A DNA stretch of 64,000 bases from Glebionis coronaria (lineage: Eukaryota > Streptophyta > Magnoliopsida > Asterales > Asteraceae). This document shows positions 9,722-20,005 of the stretch, piece after piece. The stretch covers positions 215,062,592 through 215,126,591 of the forward strand of contig CM046882.1 of the NCBI GenBank assembly GCA_025667525.1, written 5' to 3'. The number at the start of each line of letters is the position of its first letter. Position 1 is the stretch's first letter. A program made the translations under genes and the position numbers. The notes under the pieces were generated by a model, which worked only from the letters and a program-made list of their open reading frames with translations, was not told the DNA's origin and searched no databases.

Positions 9722-10693
9722 GCCATCCCCAAGGCTGCTGATGAAGGAATATCCGAATCTTCAAAGGAATATCCATTATTCATCTAAGCCCTTGGATCTT
9801 CATTCTCCTTTCTCTCTCATGTTAGGCCTTGATCGGATGGTTGAGAATCACACACTAGCACACGGATTGCCAACGTGGCATCCGTGTGTGCTAGTTGTGT
9901 TTCTTTTGAGCCCTTTGATTGGTTGAATGGGAATATTGAGGTGTTACCTCCAATGATTTGTTGCCACGTTGCCAAGCTCGTTCCATCTTTTCTCTTCCTT
10001 CAACCTTGGGGCTTTTATTCCCCTTTGTGTGAATTAATTATGTAAATAAAAAGCCCCATGTTAATTTGACTATTTATTGATCTAGGGTTTTTTTTAACAA
10101 TAACTATTTGTTACTGGTTTTTGTGTGAGAAAAGATGGGGAAGAAAGATGGTGACATAAGAGTTAACGAAAGGATTTTATTGTGTGTGTAAATGAGTGGG
10201 TGAGGGTCGCGTGTATTGAAACATGTGAGTGGAATCTGAGTGGTGAGTGAAGGTCGGTTTATTTATTGTGTGAATGTGTGGAAAGTTTATTTAATAAACT
10301 TGTGATGGTAACACGTTTGACTGAGAATGAACATAAATGAGAGTTAAGTAAATCGTTTATATGAGCAAACAAAACCCTAAGCCCAAAACGTTTACTTTCT
10401 TTTCTATTATGGGCTTGGTCCCTTAAATTCCTTTGGGCTTTAAATGGACCAAAGTATAATAAAAACTTAGAACCATCCGTTTGATTTTACTCTTTTGGGC
10501 CTATTGGGCTTTTAAGCCCATTTTCACAATGTGGGACCCACTTGGCTATTTTATATTGAATCCACTAAAAACGGACTTGTCCTTTGGCTTCTCGATCTTT
10601 ATCTTAAAACTCGTGTCGATATTTGCCGGTTTTCACGAACTTGGTACCTACACACATTAAAACAAGAAACAAACATATACAAGGCATTTTTGA

Positions 10694-10828
10694 AACAAAC
10701 ATATGAATGACTCTCCTCAAGATCATAATTTCTCCCACTGAATTCTTGGTTTACATGATCAGATTCAAGGAAGTCTCCATACCTAGCAACAATAACTTTG
10801 CTCTCAGGTGGATAATAAAAGTAGTAAC
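10694..10828 (-). pseudogene. Relic H: C-terminal integrase fragment of a copia element
   Basis: This 135-base stretch separates D from C. Translated on the minus strand it is open throughout and starts YYFYYPPESKVIVARYGDF, continuing through an FLE and an SGRNYDLEE motif. That pattern is typical of the segment after the integrase core in Ty1/copia pol. It belongs to neither D, C, A nor B. The last five bases, GTAAC (10824-10828), would be the left target duplication of element C. H is therefore the piece of older copia sequence into which C inserted; how D came to abut it, with its LTR end missing, suggests a deletion. Confidence 0.7.
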
Positions 10829-11564
10829 TGATGGTTGTAAATTCACACTCGTTTAGGAAAACAAGGCAAAAGCGGTAAGTATTAAGTGTTCGCTTAGGAA
10901 AACGAAAGCACTTATGACCCTTTGTGTGGGTTCGTTCTCAAGGAGGCTTGGTCTGTGTGTTAAGAGATGATTAATTTTGTGATTATGTTGATGAGAAAAG
11001 AGAGAAAAAGACGAATTACTCTAAAAATTATCCTACAATGTAAATAACGCTGAATCGTAAAACGTGACGAAAAACAAAAAACTTCTAAAAATTTCCAAAA
11101 ATTAATCTTAAATTAAGAAAAATGTAAATAACACAAATTTGAAAACCAAATTACCTAAAAAATTTTAATAATTTTAAAATAATTTTTAAAGTTAATGAAA
11201 AACTCCAAAATTAAATAAAATTAAAAATAAGTCCAAATGAAAATTTAAATGGAAGTAAACCTAAAACTATTTATTTAAAACCTAAAAACTATTTTTGAAA
11301 ATTTTTAAAACCAATTTAACTACTTTTAAACTAATTAATTAAATACGGGAAGTAAAATAATAAGTAAAAATAATTAAAAGATGTGAAAAATGAAAACTTG
11401 GTGCCAAAAAGTCTAAAACTAAAATAGAAACACGGGAAAAATCAAAAATGACAAAAACGTTTGTTCAATAAGATGGAATCAGCTATTTTACAATCGAACT
11501 AAATATAATAAGCTTAAACAAGAACTTGTTAAGTAGATAATGAGTTGGGACTTTATCAGTAAAA

Positions 11565-11645
11565 GTCCCAAGCGCAGGCGGTAAGAGTGTGGGTTGTTGA
11601 GCGAGGGGTTGTGGGTTCAAGACTTGTGGAACCCAAAAAAATTTT
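11565..11645 (+). repeat. tRNA-like segment with A and B boxes (C LTR)
   Basis: Box-A-like AGCGCAGGCGG (11571-11581) is followed by box-B-like GGTTCAAGACT (11614-11624), then an A-rich and a T-rich run to about 11665. It sits ~736 bases from the LTR's ATCA end, nearly the same distance as the segment in D, and on the same strand. It could be a SINE head or an old module inherited by both LTR families. Confidence 0.5.
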
Positions 11646-13783
11646 AAACCCTTTTTTTATTTCTTTTACCCTCTCTTGTTACAGTAACTTGACAAGTCCC
11701 AAACTCAAACAAAATACGAATTCCAGTAACTTATACTACGAATTTGATGTACCTATCACCCAGAATTCACTTCCTCTTTTTCTCGTTCTAGTTGACTATG
11801 ATGTATTATGGAACAAAGGGGGCACCCTCACTTGCGTTTTGCAAGTGAGGAGTCAAAACAGGCACGAACACAAGCAATGGAATAAACAGAGCAACTATAT
11901 TTAAGCCGGCTTATGTTAAAGTAGTTAACCTAAACAAATTGTACACCAAAGCTTACTGAATAAAAGGAAAAAAATTTGCCAAGACACCATACTGATTGTT
12001 TAAAGCAGCTATAAGCAAAACCTCTCTTTCTTACCTAAAACTCCAACATACGCGCATAAACTAGATATAATCTTAACTGAACTATAAGTGAAAACAGACG
12101 ATGTGGAAGTCTTAATGGCGCGTCACTCACTGCAAGCTCAAATTAGTGAAACCAACCACCCCTATGGGTTTCTAGAAACAAAGATTTCCCTTCCGAAGCA
12201 CTGTAATGCTAGATTAAACCTATTTAACCTTATAAATATCACTCAAACTAAACCCAAATCCAACGCGGATTACCAGATTTCAGATTCTAAATGAAAGCTC
12301 ATCAGCAACTCAACCTAATATCTTCAAAACATGCAGGTTTCTAATACACCAATTAGTGAACTTTGTGCTTATCAGATTTCGATAATACTTTAACAAACTT
12401 TAACTAACATTCACCCATATTACATACTGTCATCTGTCCTGAAAAGAAACACCACCCTTCATTTTTCAGACCCTGAGCCCTCCAATTCCAACTCTTTTCA
12501 AAATAGTGGGCTATAATACGGCTATGTGATGGAGTTACTGTTTACTACTGGCTTAGCAATCTATGCAAAGAGCTAATAAAGTAAAAGGCAGAACCGTCAC
12601 TATACCTAAACAAACAGTGTGCTAAGTATAAAACCCGAAAACCTTAAAGCTAAGCAATCTTGTTGATAGTGTATAAGAACTAGTTTTTTTCTTGGAAAGA
12701 AAAGAGTCCACAGGGTACTCTCATACAACACAAATAAGCTACAAAACTCAACAAGTGAACCACAGGGTCGGAACAATCATCAAGTATTTAACCCAAAATT
12801 AAAAACAAACAACAACACTATTTTTACTACTATAATTCCCAAACTAGAACTAGATATGCCAAACTATTAAAACAAGAATCATGCAAATTAGACTAACAAA
12901 TCACAAAGCACTTATCACAGATTAACACTTCAAATTCAAGAGCATGCATCAAGTCATTTCATCAACACATGCAAAAATGGAATGAAAATAACAAAGACTT
13001 TAGACAAACCTCGAGAAGAACATCCCTACTCTCGTTTGAATGAGCTAATGTACTAGCACAAACAAGTAGAAGCTTTCTAAACAACGTCCCTGCTAAGATT
13101 AACAAACGATGAATGATACCAGATTAGCTATAAAAAGAATTTGAGTTTCACTAATTTCTGAAAGTCTTTTCTTTTCTTTCCAACCTTGAACATTCAGGCT
13201 ACCATTTTCTGAAAATCGAAAAGAACTGGTAATATGGTTGAGTTGACCTTGCCTCACAAGTGTCCACCTTATACCAAGACACCTAAAAAGGCTTGATATA
13301 GATTCTATATCAGGCCTCCATATTCATATCTCGGTATGAGCTATGACCCATATGTGACTTTATCATAACTTAACTTAAACAAGTGATAAAATTCGTCTAA
13401 ACGATTAAAGGAAAAACACAACTTTCACTATATATAAAAAAACAGAATCCAATTTCAGTAAGCAATGACACAAACAAAAAAGAACTAACTTAACTTGTCA
13501 CTTATATTTGATTCTTACTAGAAGCAGACATATATGATCCAAATTCAGGTTAGAGTGACACGAGATTCTTAAAACAGCTTTGTATCAAAACCTTTTTTAA
13601 CCAAAAGCTAAAAACTTGGAATAACTTCTACCACAAACATATCATAACAGAAATGAAATTCAATTGGGGACTTGTTTTCTTCAACAACTACTAAACAGGA
13701 TTTTCATTAACAAGAAAATAGGATTTACAAGCTTGTGAACCAAACAAAAAAAAGAACAAGAGAAATAAGCTAAGTCTATGTGT

Positions 13784-13792
13784 CTTTATATA
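13784..13792 (-). promoter_or_regulatory. TATA box of C LTR
   Basis: TATATAAAG on the minus strand, about 1.08 kb from the LTR start, a similar spacing to D's TATA box. Confidence 0.6.
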
Positions 13793-14876
13793 GGGACTTA
13801 CAGAAGCATCTAGAATTGATAAACCCTAGTTTCTAAAAAACCAAAAATATCCTTTGGGTTTGAACTCGAATCTTGACTTGGTTCTTGATCTTGTGAGTTG
13901 CCAGCTGCCAAACTGATCCATACCATCCACAAACGAGTAGGGAGCAAGCAATAATCCTAACCCGTTGATCTACTGTCTTTTTTTGTATTTTTCTTCCAAG
14001 GGTTGCAGGGGAGCCACATGGGAGGGGACCAGGGTCACGGGTGAATAAACAAATGGTGGGGTTGTGTTTTGTTTAAGCTTGATTAGTGATCTGGAATCAT
14101 ATTCAATCTAATTTTCAGTAATTAGAGAGATAGGAATTAGGGTTTATTGGGATGATTTGGGGATTTGGGGGTGTGATGATTTAAACAGTAATGTTTTACC
14201 GGGTTTTAGATTTAACTAATATAATTTAAATGGTATTAGTTAATAAGTGTGGTTGTGGTGGATTATGGATTGGGTAAATGGGTGGGGAGGGTGATGTGTC
14301 AATGAGTGATTGGAGGGAAGGGGTTAAATAATGGTTGTTGGGTTTTAATTGGTTGAAGGGTTAAGTAGTTTTGATCAATGGAAAAATCAGTCCCTCTTTT
14401 AACAGCAGTTTGTACTTCAGCTTTACAAACAAGGTCCTTTTGGATTTTCTTCGTTAGTCCTTTGGTATTTGCATAACCAGTCCTTAGTAACAATAGAGGA
14501 CTTGTATTGCTCTTCTTCAAAACTCAAGGGGTGGATATGTAAAGTCTTCAAACTTTTAGGGACCCCTTTCGTATTTTTGAAATAATTGAGGGGTATTAAG
14601 TGTCAATTTTCAATAGTTGAGGGACCAAACTTGTACAATCTTCAAACTTGAGGGGCATTTTTTTCAAAATCAAAACTCGGGTCTGGTTCATTGTGCGGCT
14701 TCATTTCCCCTGTTCGTTTTTGCATTGTTCTTGTGATCTTTTTGTCATTTTCTCGATATTCGTACCTAAAATACACATGTAACAAACACAAGCATATATA
14801 TGGCCTTTTTCATGATACTTTATGCATTTTAAGCCCTATTTGGGAGATGAGACTATGTATAAAATCAGTCTCATCA

Positions 14877-14915
14877 CTCCCCCATACTAAACCATTGTCG
14901 TGCCCTCATGCAATG
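14877..14915 (-). promoter_or_regulatory. C polypurine tract and hairpin
   Basis: ATGGGGGAG on the minus strand (14877-14885) directly precedes the LTR. The hairpin at 14893-14915 (CATTGT-C-GTG, loop CCCT, CATGCAATG) matches those of D and E, with two pairs weakened to T-G/G-T. Confidence 0.7.
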
Positions 14916-14992
14916 CTAGAATAAAGTATCGTAGCACCTCCAAAATTCATTTTTATTCACTTTTATTGAATGATAAACTAGCTAGACTACTA

Positions 14993-14997
14993 CTATT
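14993..14997. other. Target-site duplication of element A, left copy (CTATT)
   Basis: CTATT at 14993-14997 is repeated at 36311-36315, immediately outside the two outer LTRs. This proves that everything between entered as one element A (with B nested later). Confidence 0.85.
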
Positions 14998-15330
14998 TGT
15001 AGGATATGTAAATCCTGCTTAAGTTTTAGAGAGAGAAAGAGATAGAGAGATGGTGAGAACACACACACTTAGAGAGAGAAAGTGAAAGAAAAACACTTTT
15101 CAACTACGTGTAAAATGAAGAACCACACCACCCTCTCCATCTAAGGAAAGGGTTTATATACCCAAGCCCTTGTCATGGGCTTGGGCTTACATTTGGGCCG
15201 GTCTACACATGTTGTAGGCTAGGCTATGGTTTGTTTGTTAAATAAAGATAAGTAACTAAACTACGAGCTATTACATGGACTATCGTTGGAGTGACCGATC
15301 CTTCTTAATACGTAAAACGTATTTCCAACA
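14998..15330 (-). repeat. Element A 3' LTR
   Basis: 333 bp, TGTAGGATATG to TTCCAACA on the plus strand. In element sense it contains TATATAAACC (rc of about 15149-15158) just below an inverted repeat of the CCCAAGCCC/GGGCTTGGG type. Confidence 0.9.
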
Positions 15331-15345
15331 ATCTCCCCCTAAGGG
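15331..15345 (-). promoter_or_regulatory. Element A polypurine tract
   Basis: CCCTTAGGGGGAGAT in element sense, adjoining the LTR start TGTTGG. Confidence 0.85.
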
Positions 15346-18151
15346 AGGTCACTCCAAACAAGGGCATTACCCAAGTTACAATAATAAGATATAAACCTAG
15401 CATACTATGCTTGTCTTGAGCTTGTAGTCTTCGTCTTTCTTTTTTCTTTTTCTTTTCTGGTGAACATGCTGATGTGATCTTTGATATCAATCTTGAGCAT
15501 TAATCTCTTGCCTTGATCTCGTGCATCCATCACTTGTGATCTTCGCCTCTTCGTGACACCATGTCCCACATACTTATACCTTTTGTACTTCTTGAAAGCT
15601 TCAGAGTTCAATACAGCGGAAGACTTAACTTTTAGGCTTTCTTGAATTAGATGAGGTATTAATTGCATAAAGTATAAGCATGTGGGGACGACTTCTTCTT
15701 GGATCTCGCAACGCCACCGTTTTCAAATGCCGCAACATAAGTAGACACAAACGAGATGGCTTTGAACATCTCATTCTAATTCGGTAGCATTTTACCTCCG
15801 GTCGGTGAAGACCGTTGGACGATATAAAATATCGTACTTGTGACAAGTAGATTTAATTAAAAATCTCCTTGACAAGATTTCGCGGGTAAACCCGTTCTCT
15901 TTACTCGACCGTCCAAAGCTGACTGCGAACGTAAAGAGTGAATCATCTGGATAAAATTATCCGCATGATTGAAGCCGTCAATTCTGATTCCTGGAACAAG
16001 TTTGATTCATTAAAGAATCGCACCATCGTTGCTTTCCAGTTGTCACGAGCTTGATTCGTATAGAATCTTGCAAGTTACCTACCAAGTGCTGTTTGAGGTT
16101 AACACTAGAAGGATTTCTACTCATCACTATGAACACTAAGGTGTCACTCTGAGTGTTCTAGCAAGATCACTAAGATATTGCGTAGAGGCCTAGAACGTGT
16201 TTAAATTCAGTTAAGAATTAAACCACTGTTGCTTTCCAGTTATCACAAGTTTGATTCATAAAGAATCGCACAAGTCAACTACCATGAGCTTTTTAATGTT
16301 CGCTCAAGCAGGATTTCCATCTTCATTGTAAATACTTTCGTATTACTCGGATGTTCAGGCAAGATCATGAAGATTTTGCGTAGGACTCTTAAGATCTTTC
16401 TTACTTTTCACAGTGTGTGAAGAAGCAACGAAATATGAAAGTGTGTCCTAATGATATATTTGATGATCTCAAATGGCTCTAGACTCGATCGTGCATTTTG
16501 GATTTTTAGTGATCGGAGGCTGGAGAGGAGTGCCACCATTTCAATACCAATTTATTCGGAGTGAATAAATCAATAGATAACATGTTGTCTCCGTGTGATT
16601 AAAACAAATATCTTTTAAGAGATATCTGAGTTAGCTGGGATGGGTTGTGCCTTGCATCACTGGGTCCATGATGTCTGTCTTTAATATCAAGAATCATTAT
16701 ACAATGATCTTAATAGCATATGTATTGACCCGGTTTCTGCCTAAGTTGTAAGGAGGGCTTCTTTCTTTACACCCTTTATCTTTACAATTCTTTTTCATTC
16801 TTCAACCCCTTCAATGCTTACTTAAGTACTTGGTCGGCATTCAGCTACGTTCACAATCTTTCTCCATCTTTCCTAAGGACTACTATTTCTAGCTATGGAA
16901 TGTCCTTGGTAAGATTCCTCCGGTTCTAGAAGAATCATTGGACTTAACCTATCCTACCATCCTTATGTCACCATAATCTTCATCTTCGTGAAATAAATGG
17001 GTTTTGGGTAAGTATATGTCACCATGAAAATCCATTTTGATATGCAAATCCATTTTGCTCCCCCTTAACATATGACACGATTTTCGAAAACATTTCGCAT
17101 ATGTCGGGATGAGCCAGCAGATTAAGTGAAACCATTTGTGATAATATCCCATATTAAATCACATTTTCTCCCCCATATTAAAAATATTAACCCAATCGAT
17201 GTTTTTAATATCAATTGATTTAATGATGTTTTAACAAAGGTTTTGGGAAGAAAAATGCAAGTCCTTTTTATCTTCATGATACCAAATGTATGAAATATGA
17301 TACCGATTTGTAACATGATCACATATTCACCATATTAGAAAAACATAAATTGACAAGGTTGGACCTGATTGATGAGAACATCATATGATAAGATCAAATG
17401 GTTCTTGTCAGCATATGTTGGTCGCCTCGTCACGTCTGAAGTAATCTCTTGACACCACGTGTACGATTGGTATTGTTACCTTGACAACAACTTGTGAACT
17501 TGGCACGTTCGGCATCGAAGATTCTGAATGTTTGACAATTGCTCCCCCTTAATTGTTGACCCGTGTTCTATTGAAAGAGTTGTAGTCGTCGGTTGAGTAG
17601 TCGCATCGTCGAGTATGTAGATACCAATTGTAGATTGCTATGGTTGTAGAGACGATAGCTTCATAAAAACAAGACTTCTCTTATTTAAACAAATAAATGC
17701 ACTGAGGCGTACATAGATTTGTGTCAGACCAGGTTATAAAGTAAACTTGATCTCTTGCAAGGTTTTAAAGTAAACCTTGCCTGAGAAAATTTATTCCTGT
17801 TGTGAGCCAAAGCTTTCATAAGAAATACTTGACTTTAATGTGAAAACCGGGTTGGCGTCTGAAATAACTACAAGCCATATATGCATTTTTTATGAAATAA
17901 TTACAACTTTTGTACGAACTCTATTTATGGCGTCGTGTCGATATTAATCAACATTTCTAAGGCCGTAAATATTATCGTACCAAAAGACATGCCTTTGAAA
18001 AAATAAAGTAAAAATATTTTTTGATTTTTATGATTTTTCAATTTTTATGGTTTTTATATGGTTTTATATTTTTGTATTTTTCTTTTGTGGATAAGAATAT
18101 AAACAATATATACAGATGATCACCAAGGATACGGAGAATAGTTTACCATCA
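15346..18151 (-). other. Element A 3' non-coding region with repeated PPT-like motifs
   Basis: About 2.8 kb between the pol stop and the PPT, collinear with 25866-28697 in B. It has three internal copies of a GGGGGAG motif on the minus strand (about 17057-17070, 17167-17176, 17541-17552) at places matching B. A degenerate tandem duplication of ~190 bases spans about 16010-16400 (each unit contains 'gttgctttccagtt' text). Overlapping short frames of 66-67 aa (16949-17322) also occur in B but lack any domain. I see no env-like gene. Confidence 0.7.
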
Positions 18152-19591
18152 CTATTCTTTCGCTTCATCTACCAATTCCTTAAGAGTCTCTGGCGAGAAG
18201 GTTCTCATTCCTAGCTTGTCGGCCAAAAATTCAATTCGAGCGCGATCTAAAGCCTTCGTGAAAATATCCGCCAATTGATACTCAGATCGGACAAAGTAAA
18301 GCTCTATTACTCCATTTTCCACTTTCTCCTTGATGAAGTGGTAGCGAATGTCAATGGCTTCGACCGGGTGAATTGAACGTTGTTGCATCATAAAGCAATT
18401 GCACTCTTGTTGTCACAGTACATCGGAATCTTGTCGAAACCTAGACCATAGTCGGTTAATTGTGATCTCATCCAAAGAATTTGAGCACAGCAACCGGACA
18501 TAGCTATGTATTCTGCTTCCGTACTTGAAATTGCAGCGTTTTTCTGCCTTTTCGATGCCCAACTGATTAGTCGATCTCCTAGTAGTTGCAAAGTTCCACT
18601 CGTGCTACGCCTTGTATCTTGACAACCCGTGTGATCCGCATCTGCATATGCCATAAGTGCAATCGAAGAGTCCTTCGACCACCAAAGTCCCCTATTAATG
18701 GTTCCTTTAAGATATCGAAAGATCCGTTTTACAGTAGCCAAGTGTAACTCAGTAGGCCTAGTTTGACACCGAGCACACATACAGATAGGAAACTAAAGAT
18801 CAGGTCGACTAGCTATGATATATAGAAGAGTACCGATCATTCTACGATACACTGTCGGATCAACGGCAACTCCATGTGGATCTGCATCAAGCTTAGTTTG
18901 TTCCACCATTGGAGTATCCACGGGATCACAAGATTCCATCTTATATTTCTGCGATTCAAGGGCATACTTGGATTGATTGATAAAGATGCCTCTGGGACTC
19001 TAAGATATCTGAAGACCTAAGAAGAATGATACCTTGCCCATCATTGACATCTTAAACTTGGAAGACATGAGTGTCCCAAACTCATCGGATAAGGTTTGGG
19101 TCGAGGCTGCAAATATAATATCATCAACATATATTTGTACCATAATCATATCTTTACCTCGTTTCTGAATAAACAGCGTGGGATCCACCTTGCCTTTAGC
19201 GAAGTCTTGCATAATGAGGAATTGTGACAATAGATCATACCATGCGCAAGGAGCTTGCTTCAACCCATAGAGAGCCTTCTTAAGCTTGTACACATGATTA
19301 GGATAATTAGGATTCACAAAACCATCTGGTTGTTGAACATAGACCTCTTCCTTGAGTTCACCATTAAGAAATGCCGTCTTCACATCCATCTGATAGACGA
19401 TCTTATTCATATGGGCTGCATATGCGAGGAATAGTCGAATAGCTTCCAAACGGGCAACAGGTGCAAAGGATTCCATAAAGTCGATGCCCAATAATTGCTT
19501 GTATCCACGAGCTACTAGTCGAGCTTTGTTCTTCAATATTCCTCCTAACTCATCGAGTTTCACCTTGTAAACCCATTTCAAAGTGAGTAAC
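18152..19591 (-). pseudogene. Element A pol 3' part: reverse transcriptase and RNase H
   Basis: Copia reverse transcriptase runs from 19591 down to about 19000, with [27 protein letters not shown] and the catalytic YVDD at 19120-19131. RNase H follows at 18152-18780, with an ADADHTG acidic motif, SSTEAEYIA and [10 protein letters not shown]. Stops interrupt it at 19000 (TAG where B has CAG), 18793-18795 (TAG where B has CAG) and 18388 (TGA where B has TGC), and a base is gained shortly after. The RT beginning lies beyond B at 29035 onward. Residues upstream of 19591 in the same frame belong to B's LTR, not to RT. The enzyme would copy element RNA to DNA inside the virus-like particle; this copy is dead. 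Confidence 0.9.
19587..19591. other. Target-site duplication of element B, left copy (GTAAC)
   Basis: GTAAC at 19587-19591 and 29030-29034 flanks B exactly. Removing B and one copy restores A's reverse transcriptase sequence at this point. Confidence 0.9.
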
Positions 19592-19913
19592 TGTTGGAAA
19601 TACGTTTTACGTATTAAGAAGGATCGGTCACTCCAACGATAGTCCATGTAATAGCTCATAGTTTAGTTAACTTTCTTTATTTAATAAACAAGAACAAGCC
19701 TAGCCTACAACATGTGTAGGCCGGCCCAAATGTAAGCCCAAGCCCATGACAAGGGTTTGGGTATATAAACCCTCTCCATTGATGGAGAGGGAGGTGTGGT
19801 TAATCATTTTTCACATAGTTCTCTTTAAGTTTCTCTCTCTAAAAGTGTGTAATCCACCATCTTTCTATCTCTTTCTCTCTCTAAAACATAAGCATAAATT
19901 TACATATCCTACA
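19592..19913 (+). repeat. Element B 5' LTR
   Basis: 322 bp. TATATAAA at 19762-19769 lies directly after an inverted repeat (CCCAAGCCC 19737-19745 with GGGTTTGGG 19753-19761; the 3' LTR keeps the perfect GGGCTTGGG arm). CT-rich runs follow near the end. Frames in this LTR are not genes. Confidence 0.9.
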
Positions 19914-19915
19914 AA

Positions 19916-19933
19916 TGGTATCAGAGCCATGGG
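19916..19933 (+). promoter_or_regulatory. Element B primer binding site (initiator tRNA-Met type)
   Basis: TGGTATCAGAGCCATGGG starts two bases after the LTR. TGGTATCAGAGC is the standard plant site pairing with initiator tRNA-Met. Confidence 0.85.
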
Positions 19934-20005
19934 ATGATTGTATTGCTCATGTGTTTGTGTTCTTGATTCATTCGCCATTTTTGAGCCATTTTTTAACCAT
20001 TTGAA

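Larger units (their letters stand above)
571..10693 (-). mobile_element. Element D: non-autonomous Ty3/gypsy (Athila-like) retrotransposon
   Basis: Two direct copies of about 2.75 kb (573-3325 and 7931-10690) are almost identical and flank a unique interior, the signature of LTRs. The minus orientation follows from a primer binding site at 7642-7661, a polypurine tract at 3391-3401 and TATA boxes reading on the minus strand. The interior is about 4.3 kb. It holds one broken ORF with no protease, reverse transcriptase or integrase, then a 3' region that aligns well with elements E and C. D therefore cannot make its own pol and must be mobilised in trans, presumably by an E/C-type element (inference). 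The left end is hidden by G and the right end has lost about 60 bases of LTR, so no target duplication can be checked. Confidence 0.85.
7669..10693 (-). repeat. Element D 5' LTR (first ~60 bases lost)
   Basis: It begins TGATGTGATC on the plus strand (ATCA end in element sense) next to the primer site and runs to 10693, where similarity with the 3' LTR stops inside AAGGCATTTTTGA. The 3' LTR continues another ~65 bases to its TGAT start, so this copy is truncated at its outer edge. The open frame at 9741-9926 is LTR sequence, not a gene. Confidence 0.85.
10829..14876 (-). repeat. Element C 3' LTR, ~4.05 kb
   Basis: Bounded by TGATGGTTG at 10829 and by TCATCA at 14871-14876 (TGATGA in element sense), directly before the PPT. 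The first ~140 bases in element sense resemble the start of the D LTR. No gene is seen: the short frames at 11587, 12088, 14299 and 14691 carry no recognisable domain. It includes a tRNA-like segment, a TATA box and, at 13290-13316, a 12-bp near-perfect hairpin with a 3-base loop (GGCTTGATATAG / CTATATCAGGCC). Degenerate ~60-base repeats about 'aggggaccaaa' text lie near 14520-14670 in U3. Confidence 0.75.

Noticed and set aside
10824..10828. GTAAC at both the C and the B insertion sites as shared target specificity
   Set aside because: Two 5-base matches between unrelated superfamilies are easily chance; no wider similarity flanks the sites.
12000..14300. A host gene or promoter between D and C
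   Set aside because: The stretch is bounded by LTR ends matched to C's PPT and carries no frame with a domain; it is read as LTR.
16949..17322. Overlapping 66-67 aa frames shared by A and B as an env-like gene
   Set aside because: They surround the repeated PPT-like motifs, overlap each other in different frames and have no signal or membrane pattern; their sharing follows from the common non-coding region.
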